Shown here piece after piece: positions 53,135 through 61,762 of a stretch of 64,000 nt of DNA. The position numbers and the translations under genes were made by a program. Position 1 is the stretch's first letter; each line of letters opens with the position of its first letter. The notes below the pieces were generated by a model that was given only the letters and a program-made list of their open reading frames with translations, was not told where the DNA came from and ran no database searches. Source of the stretch: Lacibacter luteus (GTDB lineage: Bacteria > Bacteroidota > Bacteroidia > Chitinophagales > Chitinophagaceae); assembly GCF_004118265.1 (NCBI RefSeq), contig NZ_SDHW01000003.1:62001-126000 (forward strand), written 5' to 3'.

Positions 53135-53467
53135 TTAACAGCACTTCGCATTCGCTTCTTTCAGTTTTTCAAAAAGCGAATTAAAATCGGTATTAAATTT
53201 TTCGAATGCTTTCCAGTTGATGCAGTAACAGCTGCGTGGTCCATCGGTTTCACCATCGATAAGTCCGGCATTTTTTAATTCTTTCAAATGCTGGCTTACG
53301 GTACTTTGTGCCAGGGGTAGCACTTCAACGATCTCTCCACAAATACATTGGTTGCGTTTGGCCAACACACTCAAAATGGCAATACGTGCAGGATGACTGA
53401 TTGCTTTTGCAAAAGCCGCCAGGCTTTGCTCTTTGGTACTGAACTCTTCTTTTTTATGAACCGCCAT
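53135..53467 (-). CDS. arsR: ArsR-family metalloregulator
   Basis: 110-residue winged-helix repressor. The HTH reads [20 protein letters not shown]. Cysteines [10 protein letters not shown] near 40-44 and a terminal KCC are As(III)-binding candidates. ArsR-type repressors release DNA on binding As(III) or Sb(III). Two ATCG-N8-CGAT palindromes lie upstream, one around its -7 box. It is the first gene of an arsR-arsM-micro-ORF unit. No ArsC or Acr3/ArsB transporter is in the window. Confidence 0.92.
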   Translation of the reverse strand: MAVHKKEEFSTKEQSLAAFAKAISHPARIAILSVLAKRNQCICGEIVEVLPLAQSTVSQHLKELKNAGLIDGETDGPRSCYCINWKAFEKFNTDFNSLFEKLKEANAKCC

Positions 53468-53474
53468 TTTATTT

Positions 53475-53490
53475 ATCGTTTTTTTACGAT
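53475..53490. promoter_or_regulatory. ArsR operator-like site 2 (in the leader)
   Basis: ATCG-TTTTTTTA-CGAT, identical half sites and spacing to site 1 at 53536-53551. It lies between the promoter and the arsR start codon, 8 bp before the ATG. Confidence 0.55.
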
Positions 53491-53506
53491 TAATCTAGTG
53501 AAAGAA

Positions 53507-53527
53507 AAAGACGAGTGACCCGTCTTT
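53507..53527 (-). other. Leader hairpin between arsR promoter and start
   Basis: AAAGACG (53507-53513) and CGTCTTT (53521-53527) can form a 7-bp stem with a 7-nt loop in the arsR 5' leader, between the two operator-like sites. Role unknown; no known riboswitch class recognised. Confidence 0.45.
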
Positions 53528-53535
53528 AAACTTAT

Positions 53536-53551
53536 ATCGCAAATATACGAT
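53536..53551. promoter_or_regulatory. ArsR operator-like site 1 (frames the -7 box)
   Basis: ATCG-N8-CGAT; on the minus strand the eight inner bases are TATATTTG, exactly the -7 element. A repressor bound to the palindrome would cover the -7 box. Confidence 0.65.
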
Positions 53552-53572
53552 TAATGATTTCGGATTTCCAAA
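53540..53572 (-). promoter_or_regulatory. arsR promoter
   Basis: On the minus strand, TTTG (53569-53572) and TATATTTG (53540-53547) are separated by 21 bp, a full Bacteroidota promoter match. The predicted leader to the ATG at 53467 is about 70 nt. Confidence 0.75.
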
Positions 53573-53575
53573 CAA

Positions 53576-53601
53576 AAAGCCGGAAAAATTTTTCCGGCTT
53601 T
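53576..53601 (-). terminator. Terminator after the AIM24-family gene
   Basis: Perfect 26-bp palindrome: AAAGCCGGAAAAA (53576-53588) and TTTTTCCGGCTTT (53589-53601), with flanking A and T. It lies downstream of the minus-strand stop at 53699 and just upstream of the arsR promoter. The 97 bp between the palindrome and that stop show nothing else. Confidence 0.8.
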
Positions 53602-53698
53602 CGTTCTTTGTCATTTCGACGTAGGAGAAATCTGTTGAACTGTGGTAGTAATGTTGAGCAGTTCCCTCCTTCGTCGGGAAGACAACTCTTTTGAGCTT

Positions 53699-54496
53699 TT
53701 ATCTAAATCCATCTCCATCCAATAAATTACCAATACCACCTAATAAGCTTCCTTCTTCTTTACGGTTGGTTGTACCGTAAGAAAGGATGCGGCTTGCCAA
53801 ACGAGAAACAGGTAATGTTTGTATCCACACTTTACCCGGCCCACGCAAGGTTGCAAAGAACAAACCCTCGCCACCGAAGATGGTATTCTTAATACCGCCA
53901 ACAAACTGAATATCGAAATCAACTGTATGTGTATAGGCTACCACACAACCGGTATCGATCTTTACCAATTCGCCGGGCTGCAGTTCACGTTCAAACACAT
54001 GGCCACCTGCATGTACGAACGCCATTCCATCACCTTCCAGTTTTTGCATAATAAAACCTTCGCCGCCAAATAAACCTGTGCCTAATCTTCTTTGCAATGC
54101 AATACCTACACTTACACCTTTTGCTGCGCAGAGGAACGCATCTTTCTGACAAACAACCGGTCCACCTAAACGCAACAGATCAAGCGGAATGATTTTACCG
54201 GGATAAGGTGAAGCAAAGCTTACACGTTTTTTTCCATGTGCAATGTTGGTGTAAGCAGTCATGAATAAACTTTCGCCGGTGAGCAAACGTTTACCTGCAC
54301 TGAAGAGTTTTCCCAACACACCTGTTGGAGCATTGGCGCTTCCATCTCCAAAAATGGTTTGCATTTGTATGCCTTCATCCATCAACATAAAACTGCCTGC
54401 TTCTGCAACAGCTGTTTCGTTGGGATCAAGTTCAATTTCTACGTATTGCATTTCTTCTCCTACAATACGATAATCAATTTCGTGTGCCTGTGCCAT
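53699..54496 (-). CDS. AIM24/TIGR00266 family protein
   Basis: 265-residue beta-rich protein of the AIM24 (TIGR00266) family. It begins [20 protein letters not shown], and has [12 protein letters not shown], a Gly-rich region [17 protein letters not shown], and [20 protein letters not shown], all usual for the family. Bacterial members are cytoplasmic proteins of unknown function; yeast AIM24 is mitochondrial. No catalytic residues are identifiable. It is monocistronic, between the RND operon terminator and arsR. Confidence 0.93.
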   Translation of the reverse strand: MAQAHEIDYRIVGEEMQYVEIELDPNETAVAEAGSFMLMDEGIQMQTIFGDGSANAPTGVLGKLFSAGKRLLTGESLFMTAYTNIAHGKKRVSFASPYPGKIIPLDLLRLGGPVVCQKDAFLCAAKGVSVGIALQRRLGTGLFGGEGFIMQKLEGDGMAFVHAGGHVFERELQPGELVKIDTGCVVAYTHTVDFDIQFVGGIKNTIFGGEGLFFATLRGPGKVWIQTLPVSRLASRILSYGTTNRKEEGSLLGGIGNLLDGDGFR

Positions 54497-54570
54497 GATG
54501 ATAATTTTTATGTGAAATTAGTTTGCTGTCATGATATCTGGCTGAATTATTTTGTTAAGCTGCTAAATAA

Positions 54571-54599
54571 AAAACCTCTCCGTTTGAGGGAGAGGTTTT
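54571..54599 (-). terminator. Terminator after the RND efflux operon
   Basis: AAAACCTCTCC (54571-54581) pairs with GGAGAGGTTTT (54589-54599) around a 7-nt loop. It sits 21 bp downstream of the minus-strand stop at 54621. Confidence 0.9.
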
Positions 54600-54620
54600 G
54601 GTATTTGAAAAGGTGAGATA

Positions 54621-57600
54621 TTAAATCTTCGAAGCAACTGTTTTGCGTTGCTGTCCAAGCCATACCCGTTTGCCCTGCAATCTTCTAACGAGGTACATAA
54701 TTCCTACAAAGATGAAGAAGAACGGACCAAGGAAGCCAAACAATGCAATGTATTTTGTTCCATAGAATTGCTCCATTGGTCTTCTTAAACGTTCGGAAAT
54801 GATGTACATACTTGGTACCATCATCAGTGTTAAGAAGAAAGCGAAGATCAAACCATAAATGATCGTCCAGCTTAATGGTCCCCAGAACACAACGCTGTCA
54901 CCACCAAAGAAGATCTTTGGATTAAGGTGTTGGAAGAACGATACGAAATCGATATTGAAACCAACCGCCAGTGGTAACAAACCAAGCATGGTGGCTAATG
55001 CCGTAAGCAATACCGGAATGATCCTGATCTTACCTGCCTGAATGGCTGCTTCACGTGTTTTATAACCACGACCACGCAACTCATCGGTAAATTCAATCAA
55101 CAGGATACCATTCTTAATTACAATACCTGCAAGACCTACAATACCTACCAGGAACATGATGGTGGCAATTGTTTGCCCGGTGATTACATAACCGATCAAC
55201 ACACCAATGATACTGAAGAAGATCTCCGTTGTAACGATGAACGGTTTACTCATACTGTTAAACTGCAGTACCAGAATGAGGAAGATCAATGCAATTGCAA
55301 GAATGAAAGCAGTTAAAAGGAATTGCGATGTTTCAGCTTCCTGTTCGCTTTGTCCGCTTTGACGAATGCTTACACCTTCGGGTAAACGTGTAAACGTTTT
55401 AAATGCATCGATCTTTGTTTTGAGCGCAGCATTAATAGGCACAGCCTGTGTAGGATCTGCAATGTTTGACTGCAACTGAATGGTGCGTTTAAAATTCTTA
55501 CGTTTAACACCACCACTTGTACTGGTATAATCAAACTTTGCAATGGCCCCAATAGGCACTTGTTTGATCTGCCCTGTATTAAAATCACGGAAGGTGATCT
55601 TCATGTTCATCAGGTCGGTAATGTTATTACGCTGCAGATCACTGTAACGAAGCTGAATTTTGTATTCATCATCACCTTCTTTCAGTTTACTTATTTCACT
55701 ACCGAACAATGCAGTACGTATTTCCATACCTACCTGCCCGGTGCTTACACCTTCAATTAAGGCACGCTCACGATCAATGCTGACAGTGATCTCCGGATTA
55801 TGCAGATCAACATCCAGTTGCAGGTTTTCAATTCCTTCCACACGGTTCGTATCAAGATAGTTGTACAGGTTGGTGGCAACTTTTGCAATGGCATCAAAAT
55901 CTTCACCTGTTACTTCAATGTTTACAGGTGGTTCAGTTGGAGGGCCGCCTTGTTCCTGCTCTACACTAATAGAAGCACCAGGAATATTTTTAATACTGTT
56001 TCTTATTTCTGCCAGGTAAGGAGCTGTTGATTTGCCATGCCGTTTTTCAAACTCAACAAATGAGATCTGTATACGACCAAGATGTGGTTGCGTACTACGG
56101 TTATTATCCATCGGGTTGTTAGCACTTACTGCAACGTTGGCAATAATACTTTCAACAATAGAACCTTCTGAGCCTGGTTTTTCTTTCTCCAGTATTTTAA
56201 ACACCTTCTGCTCAAGCGAACGTGTAATGCTATCGGTATATTTTACATCGGTACCAATAGGCATCTTTAAATAAACATAAATAAAGTTTGGATCGCCGCT
56301 GGGGAAGAAGGTTGTTTTTGTACGACCGGATCCTACACTCATCACCAATGCAACAGCAGAGATGAGGAATAATACAAACAACGATACAAATGCCCACACC
56401 GGACGATAACCTTTTAATACCCAGCGTAACAGTTTTTCATAACGGTTCATGAGGCCGGGCAATACTCTTTCCTGGAAGAAGTAGATGGCATCACGCAATA
56501 CAAAACGATTGAGTACACCAATGAGCGCCATAAAGAACAGGAGGTTACCGGTTCCATGATTTCCGATGACATGCATGAGGATACCAATACCCCAGAATGC
56601 CCACCAGTAAGGTTTGCGGAAGATGGCTTTCTTTTCATCATCATACTGTCTGCCTTCTGGCTTCATAAAGCTTACAGCAAATACAGGGTTGATGATAAAG
56701 GCAACGATCAATGATGCGGCAAGTGTAAGGATAAGCATTGTAGGTAAGTAGATCATGAACTTACCAATGATGCCTTTCCAGAACAGCAGCGGGAAGAAAG
56801 GTGCCAGCGTTGTTGCTGTACCTGCTAATACAGGAATAAATACTTCACCGGCTGCTTCTTTTGCACTTCTTACAATCGGTACACGTCCGTTGTGATAAAT
56901 ACGGTGTGTGTTTTCAATAACCACGATGGCATCATCCACAATAATACCGAGGCCAAAAAGCAATGCAAATAATACAATGAAGTTGAGTGTAACACTTGTG
57001 CCGATAATAAAATCAGCTACCGGTAAAAAGAGGAAGGCAACAAACACGCTCAACGGAACACTCAATGCCACAAAGAAGGCATTTGTTACACCCATGAAGA
57101 ACATGAGAATGAGTAATACGAGAATGAAACCAATGATGATGGTGTTCACCAACTCGTTGAACGATGTTTTTGTTTGTTTACTCTGATCGCCGGTGATGGT
57201 TACTTTCAGGTCTTTGGGTAACTCATCATTTTCCTGCATTTGTGTAACCGTTGCTTTGATCTTATCGGCTGTATTGATCAGGTTTTCACCACTACGTTTT
57301 ACAATGTTGAGCGTAATAACGTTCTTGCCATCTAAGCGTGCAAAACTTTCCAGATCCTTCATCGTGTCTTTCAGTGTAGCAATATCTTTCAGATATACCG
57401 GCGCACCGCTGATGTTCTTTACAATGATGTTGTTGAGATCATACACTGTTTTAAACTGTCCACGAATACGGATGGTCCGTTTCATTTCACCGCTTTCGAT
57501 CTGGCCGGCAGTAATGTCGCTGTTTTCCCGTGCAATGGCATTTTGTATATCACCAAAAGTTACTTTAGCACCTGCCATGCGGTAAGGATCAACATTTACC

Positions 57601-58202
57601 TGTATTTCACGTTCAGGGGCACCCACAATATCAGCACGTGTAATTTCTTTCAATTCTTCAAATCGGTCCTGAATTTTATCGGCATAATGTTTCAGACGTA
57701 CACCATCATACTCACCACTGATGTTTACAAACATGATGGGCATTTCGCTGAATGCAAACTCCTGCACATCGGGTTGCGAAGTAAGGTTCTGTGGCAGATC
57801 GGTCTTTGCCTTATCCACCGCATCTTTTACTTTTTGTTTGGCGAGGTCTGTTTTTACGTCTGTATCAAACTCAACCACAATCATGGAGTAATCCTGTTGT
57901 GAGGTGGATTGTACTTTAATAACACGTGCACCACTGATGCTTTTAATTTGTTTTTCAATGGGGCGTGTTACAAGGTTCTCAATATCGGCCGGAGAGTTAC
58001 CTACATAAACTGTAACAACAGAAATAGTAGGTACTACAATATCCGGGTATTGTTCTTTTGGAAGTGTATTAAATTTAAACAGGCCATAAAGTGTTACAAG
58101 GATGGTAACGATATAAATAGCAGTGCGGTTATCAACACTCCAGCTCGTTGGTTTAAACTCCTTGAACTTTTTACTAAGCCCTTCTATTATGTTTGATTGC
58201 AT
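54621..58202 (-). CDS. RND-family efflux pump, inner-membrane permease
   Basis: 1193-residue AcrB-type/CusA-like transporter. The first TM helix (AIYIVTILVTLYGLFKF) is followed by the porter domain, with EQYPDIVVPTISVVTVYVGN at its start. The proton-relay region with the Asp pair is GLGIIVDDAIVVIENTHRIY, and the second half repeats the layout (GLAGIVIKNGILLIEFTDEL). The conserved segment VLAGTATTLAPFFPLLFWKG is present. It exceeds the usual 1030-1050 aa partly through an insert near 530-570 (extra hydrophobic segments around IGNHGTGNLLFFMALIGVLN). It forms a tripartite pump with the adaptor and TolC-like genes upstream. Substrates are not predictable. Confidence 0.94.
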   Translation of the reverse strand: MQSNIIEGLSKKFKEFKPTSWSVDNRTAIYIVTILVTLYGLFKFNTLPKEQYPDIVVPTISVVTVYVGNSPADIENLVTRPIEKQIKSISGARVIKVQSTSQQDYSMIVVEFDTDVKTDLAKQKVKDAVDKAKTDLPQNLTSQPDVQEFAFSEMPIMFVNISGEYDGVRLKHYADKIQDRFEELKEITRADIVGAPEREIQVNVDPYRMAGAKVTFGDIQNAIARENSDITAGQIESGEMKRTIRIRGQFKTVYDLNNIIVKNISGAPVYLKDIATLKDTMKDLESFARLDGKNVITLNIVKRSGENLINTADKIKATVTQMQENDELPKDLKVTITGDQSKQTKTSFNELVNTIIIGFILVLLILMFFMGVTNAFFVALSVPLSVFVAFLFLPVADFIIGTSVTLNFIVLFALLFGLGIIVDDAIVVIENTHRIYHNGRVPIVRSAKEAAGEVFIPVLAGTATTLAPFFPLLFWKGIIGKFMIYLPTMLILTLAASLIVAFIINPVFAVSFMKPEGRQYDDEKKAIFRKPYWWAFWGIGILMHVIGNHGTGNLLFFMALIGVLNRFVLRDAIYFFQERVLPGLMNRYEKLLRWVLKGYRPVWAFVSLFVLFLISAVALVMSVGSGRTKTTFFPSGDPNFIYVYLKMPIGTDVKYTDSITRSLEQKVFKILEKEKPGSEGSIVESIIANVAVSANNPMDNNRSTQPHLGRIQISFVEFEKRHGKSTAPYLAEIRNSIKNIPGASISVEQEQGGPPTEPPVNIEVTGEDFDAIAKVATNLYNYLDTNRVEGIENLQLDVDLHNPEITVSIDRERALIEGVSTGQVGMEIRTALFGSEISKLKEGDDEYKIQLRYSDLQRNNITDLMNMKITFRDFNTGQIKQVPIGAIAKFDYTSTSGGVKRKNFKRTIQLQSNIADPTQAVPINAALKTKIDAFKTFTRLPEGVSIRQSGQSEQEAETSQFLLTAFILAIALIFLILVLQFNSMSKPFIVTTEIFFSIIGVLIGYVITGQTIATIMFLVGIVGLAGIVIKNGILLIEFTDELRGRGYKTREAAIQAGKIRIIPVLLTALATMLGLLPLAVGFNIDFVSFFQHLNPKIFFGGDSVVFWGPLSWTIIYGLIFAFFLTLMMVPSMYIISERLRRPMEQFYGTKYIALFGFLGPFFFIFVGIMYLVRRLQGKRVWLGQQRKTVASKI

Positions 58203-58293
58203 ATAATAAGATTATATAGTCAGCATTTGGTTATACAACAGCCCTGTTCCATTAGTATGGTCGCAACTAATTTGCTAAAGGCCGTTGTCATGT

Positions 58294-59463
58294 TTATTGT
58301 CCAATAGTTACAACCTGTTTGTCGTAAATTGATTGATAACCTTCAGAGATCAATTGCATGCCTGGCTGTAAGCCTGATTTGATCTCGATCTTATCACCAT
58401 ACGCTTCACCCACAACTACCGGCCGCTTAATTGCTACGCTGCGACCCTTGCTGTCTTTCTCCACGATATATACATACTTTCCTTTGTCATCTGTTTGTAC
58501 AAGATTAACAGGAATCACCACAGCGCCTGGTGCACTGTAATCTTTAATACGTACAGCAGCTACTGAGTTTGGACGAACAGTACCACCTGGTATTGCAGCT
58601 TCAATAGTGAATGTGCGTGAGTTTGGATTAATGATCTGCGAAGAAAGCTTCACGGTTGAGTTGTACGTTTGATTCATATCAGGTACCGCTACAATAACGG
58701 GGCTGCCTATACGTACACGGCTCATGTAGTTTTCAGGAACTTCAACCACCGCTTTCAATGTGCTGTTGTTTACGATCCTGATCTGGAAACCTGCTGCATT
58801 TGCACCAATGAATAATTCACCTACTTTAATATTTACAATATCAGCAATACCGGCAACAGGTGAGTAAACAGTAAACAGTTTAATCTGTTCATTGGCTGTT
58901 GCAATCTGGCGTTCCAAACCTTCAACCTGTGCTTTTGCCTGCAGCAGTTGCACTTCTGTACCAATATTCTGATCCCACAGGTTTTTGGTACGGTTGTATA
59001 ATTCTTTTGCAAGTCCTAATTGTGTTTCGTACACTTTTATTTGCTGGCGGAGAATTTTATCATCCATCTTCAACACCAACTGACCTTTCTTTACAAACTG
59101 TCCTTCTTTAATATAAATGTCTGTTACAACACCACCTTGTCCGTTAGGAGGAGCGATGTAAGAAATATTATCTGCATCAATTCTTCCCTGCAGATCGATG
59201 TAGTGCGAAAAGTCTTCTGTTGTTACCGGCAACACCGCAATCAGTTTTGCCTTATCATTTGCACCGGCAGCTGTATCAAGTTTCGCAATTTCTTCTTCCA
59301 GTGTTTTGATCTTTGTAGCAAGTGCTGTCTGTTCTTTTTTCAGGCTTTCCAACTGTACTTTTTTCTCTCCTAAAGAACCTTTCTTTTCTTTTGCACCAGC
59401 TCCGCAAGAAACCAGCAGCACTGCAAACCCTGCAATAATTGTGTATTGAAAAATCCGTTTCAT
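58294..59463 (-). CDS. RND efflux periplasmic adaptor (membrane fusion protein)
   Basis: 389-residue lipoprotein: the signal MKRIFQYTIIAGFAVLLVSC ends in a lipobox Cys. An alpha-helical coiled-coil segment (about 28-65) follows, then the lipoyl domain (ISYIAPPNGQGGVVTDIYIK; EGQFVKKGQLVLKMDDKIL), a second hairpin (QTELGLAKELYNR-type helices near 145-195), the beta-barrel domain (AVVEVPENYMSRVRIGSPVI) and a membrane-proximal end. It bridges the permease and the TolC-like channel. It lies between both genes on the same strand with gaps of 91 and 29 bp, so it is part of one operon. Confidence 0.94.
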   Translation of the reverse strand: MKRIFQYTIIAGFAVLLVSCGAGAKEKKGSLGEKKVQLESLKKEQTALATKIKTLEEEIAKLDTAAGANDKAKLIAVLPVTTEDFSHYIDLQGRIDADNISYIAPPNGQGGVVTDIYIKEGQFVKKGQLVLKMDDKILRQQIKVYETQLGLAKELYNRTKNLWDQNIGTEVQLLQAKAQVEGLERQIATANEQIKLFTVYSPVAGIADIVNIKVGELFIGANAAGFQIRIVNNSTLKAVVEVPENYMSRVRIGSPVIVAVPDMNQTYNSTVKLSSQIINPNSRTFTIEAAIPGGTVRPNSVAAVRIKDYSAPGAVVIPVNLVQTDDKGKYVYIVEKDSKGRSVAIKRPVVVGEAYGDKIEIKSGLQPGMQLISEGYQSIYDKQVVTIGQ

Positions 59464-59492
59464 AATCTTTTGTTTATAGTAATGGTTGATGA

Positions 59493-60911
59493 TTAGTTTA
59501 ATTGTCCGATGGCTTTAAAGTAGTTGATGCGTGCCACCACTGCATTGTACAAGGCATCGAAGTAGTTGCCTTGTGCACGTTGCAATTCTGTATCGGCCTG
59601 CAAAACTTCAAAACTGCTGCCAACACCCTGCTCATATTTTTTCTTAGTGGTGTTGTACACACGCTCTGCCAATTCAAGATTTTTTTGCTGTGCATCCATA
59701 TTTAAAATGGCATTACGCAGGTTGATCTGTGCCGAAGTTTTTTCCAGATCGATGGCCTTCTTTACATTATCGAGTGTATTGGTTGTTTTATCCAGCGTGT
59801 ACTTCGCCTGTTGAATTTTGTACTTGCGTTGCATACCATCGAAAATGGGAACGCTTAGGTTTAAACCAACAAGATTGGAATTAAACCAAAACCAGTTTTG
59901 CCCCGTAAAAGCAGAAAAGTTTTTGTTGAGCATTCCCTGTTGCTGAAACTGGTAGAAGAAAGCCAACGTTGGTAAATAACCCAGACGATGACGTTTTACA
60001 TCAAGCTCCTGCAGCTTCTGTACAGTATTCAGTAAACGAACTTCGCCACGGTTGTTGTAGTTGAACGACCCATCATCGAGAATGTTTTCTTTTACTGTTT
60101 GGGTAGAAAGTTTTTCCGTCAACACGATTTTATCGCCCTGGCTTAAACCCATGCTGAATTTTAATGCAGCATAGCCAAGCTCGATCATATTCTTCAACTG
60201 TGTTTCGGTTGATTTGGTATTATTAAAGCTTACTGTTGTTTTATCAATATCCAGCTTTTCAATAAAACCGTTTTTAAAGAGTTGTTCCTGATCGCTGAGT
60301 AATTTTTGAAAACGCTGCAAACTTACCTGCAGTACTTCCAGTTGCTGTTCGGCAATCAATACCTGGTAGTAAGCTTTCTGTACCTGTTCACGTGTTTTAT
60401 CTTCCTGTATCTTGATGTTTTCTGTTGCATACGCAATAGAAGTTTTGCGGGCAATCAAGCCCACAAATACATCGGGCTGAAACAACAGCTGGTTTAAGCT
60501 TACGCCTGCTGTTACGTTCCATGGTTGCACAAAGCTGAATTCCTGTACGCTGAACTCCTGCTTTGCAGCGATGGTATTACCGCTTCCGTCTTTAACACCT
60601 TCCTGGTTAAGTACAGTGTAAATATCTGTGCGGCCTGCACTGGGAAATAACACTTTGGGTAACGTAAGATAATGTGCTACCTGCGCACTGCCACTTACCT
60701 GTGGTAATGCCGAGCCAACAATTTCTTTGTTTTGTGCTTCCTGTTTTGCTGAATCGATGCGAAGGTTCTTAAGATCTGCTACATTCTTAAGAGCAAGATC
60801 AACTGCATCTTTTACGGTGAGCCTGTATTCTGTTTGCGCTTGTGTAGTTGTAAAACCAAGCAGCAGCAGTGCAAACACGAGCCACTTGTTCCTTGTTGTT
60901 TTTTTCTTCAT
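59493..60911 (-). CDS. TolC-family outer-membrane efflux channel
   Basis: 472-residue protein with a signal peptide (KKTTRNKWLVFALLLLGF to TQAQ) and the TolC/OEP fold: two repeats of long coiled-coil helices (for example REQVQKAYYQVLIAEQQLEV near 175, and NLELAERVYNTTKKKYEQGV near 420). The start YRLTVKDAVDLALKNVADLK is the standard OEP opening. It ends INYFKAIGQLN, typical for the family. It exports substrate through the outer membrane with the adaptor and RND genes downstream. The tetR gene is immediately upstream (86 bp). Confidence 0.95.
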   Translation of the reverse strand: MKKKTTRNKWLVFALLLLGFTTTQAQTEYRLTVKDAVDLALKNVADLKNLRIDSAKQEAQNKEIVGSALPQVSGSAQVAHYLTLPKVLFPSAGRTDIYTVLNQEGVKDGSGNTIAAKQEFSVQEFSFVQPWNVTAGVSLNQLLFQPDVFVGLIARKTSIAYATENIKIQEDKTREQVQKAYYQVLIAEQQLEVLQVSLQRFQKLLSDQEQLFKNGFIEKLDIDKTTVSFNNTKSTETQLKNMIELGYAALKFSMGLSQGDKIVLTEKLSTQTVKENILDDGSFNYNNRGEVRLLNTVQKLQELDVKRHRLGYLPTLAFFYQFQQQGMLNKNFSAFTGQNWFWFNSNLVGLNLSVPIFDGMQRKYKIQQAKYTLDKTTNTLDNVKKAIDLEKTSAQINLRNAILNMDAQQKNLELAERVYNTTKKKYEQGVGSSFEVLQADTELQRAQGNYFDALYNAVVARINYFKAIGQLN

Positions 60912-60997
60912 CGCTTGTCTTTAGTTAGTGATAGCCATCTAACCGTTTGCCCGGCTTCTCAACAGCGAGAATGCATAAGCAGTGGGTTAGTTGAATG

Positions 60998-61627
60998 TTA
61001 AGGTTTGCTTTGTTGTTTCTTTTTATAATCTTCCCGGTATTTCATAATCAGTTTATGACCTTTTAATGTTGAAAGGCCAAACAGAAAATGTTCCATTGTT
61101 TCCCGGGTTAAATCAATCAAATTGAATTTGCCCGGAGTTGTAGCAGCCATTGCAAAAGGTATCATCATCGTTTCAACCCTGTAACGGCTCATAATTTCTA
61201 CCGATATATCTTCTCTGTACAATTCTTCTTCAATGCCTCTGCGGATGTTGTGTGCAACAACTTCGTACAAAAACACTTCTTTCATCTTTCTGAATTTTTC
61301 AAATGCTTTTGGATGAAATTTTTCTGCATCGTACAACACCACAGGGTTCAGGTTGGCAAACTGTTCGTACATACGTTCCAGCGTAAGAAAAATTTCTTCA
61401 ACAGCATTGCGGGCATTGATTTTACACGATTCGCATTTATGCTGGGTATAGCTTACCTCGTCGTCCATTACTGCCGTTACCAATTCGTCTTTCTCCGAAA
61501 AAAACTGGTAAATGGTTTTCTTGCTCATGCCCAATTGTGCAGCAATATCATCCATCGAAACCGAACGGATGCCGTACCGCAGAAACAGTTCATGCGCTTT
61601 TTTCTGTATTCTTTCTTTTGTTTCCAT
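60998..61627 (-). CDS. TetR/AcrR-family repressor of the RND operon
   Basis: 209-residue regulator with an N-terminal HTH (GIRSVSMDDIAAQLGMSKKT, then IYQFFSEKDEL) at about 18-50, and an all-helical ligand domain to the end. It is the first gene of a four-gene unit tetR-tolC-adaptor-RND, so it probably represses its own operon and is relieved by an efflux substrate. The ATG at 61627 was preferred over 61681 because the latter lies inside the operator. A perfect 10+10 bp palindrome lies between the -33 and -7 boxes of its promoter. Confidence 0.93.
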   Translation of the reverse strand: METKERIQKKAHELFLRYGIRSVSMDDIAAQLGMSKKTIYQFFSEKDELVTAVMDDEVSYTQHKCESCKINARNAVEEIFLTLERMYEQFANLNPVVLYDAEKFHPKAFEKFRKMKEVFLYEVVAHNIRRGIEEELYREDISVEIMSRYRVETMMIPFAMAATTPGKFNLIDLTRETMEHFLFGLSTLKGHKLIMKYREDYKKKQQSKP

Positions 61628-61642
61628 ACCGAAAATCGGGGG

Positions 61643-61673
61643 CAAAACTATGGAAACTTTTATAGTTGCCAAA
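61643..61673 (-). promoter_or_regulatory. tetR-efflux operon promoter
   Basis: On the minus strand, TTTG (61670-61673) and TAGTTTTG (61643-61650) are 19 bp apart, a full promoter match. The start is predicted near 61639, about 12 nt before the ATG. Confidence 0.75.
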
Positions 61674-61680
61674 GTTTCCA
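61651..61680. promoter_or_regulatory. TetR operator-like palindrome
   Basis: TGGAAACTTT (61651-61660) and AAAGTTTCCA (61671-61680) are a perfect 10-bp inverted repeat with a 10-bp spacer, filling the space between -7 and -33. An inner imperfect half-site (GTTGCC at 61665-61670) could form an overlapping second dyad with the left arm. Confidence 0.7.
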
Positions 61681-61740
61681 TCGGATTTTTTTACCATTGG
61701 TCACAAAAAATTAACCAAGGCGCACCGCAGCCGAAAGCTG

Positions 61741-61748
61741 TATTTTTG
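61741..61748 (+). promoter_or_regulatory. -7 promoter element for the DUF502 gene
   Basis: TATTTTTG matches TAnnTTTG and ends 14 bp before the ATG at 61763. No -33 element at standard spacing. Confidence 0.45.
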
Positions 61749-61762
61749 ATACCGATAAATCA

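Noticed and set aside
53507-53527. Riboswitch in the arsR leader
   Set aside because: Only a simple 7-bp hairpin is seen, with no conserved aptamer sequence; reported only as a leader hairpin.
9972-53530. Shared CCCGTCTTTAAA string near 9975 and 53520
   Set aside because: A 12-13 bp match between two AT-rich intergenic regions is expected by chance in 64 kb and has no shared context.
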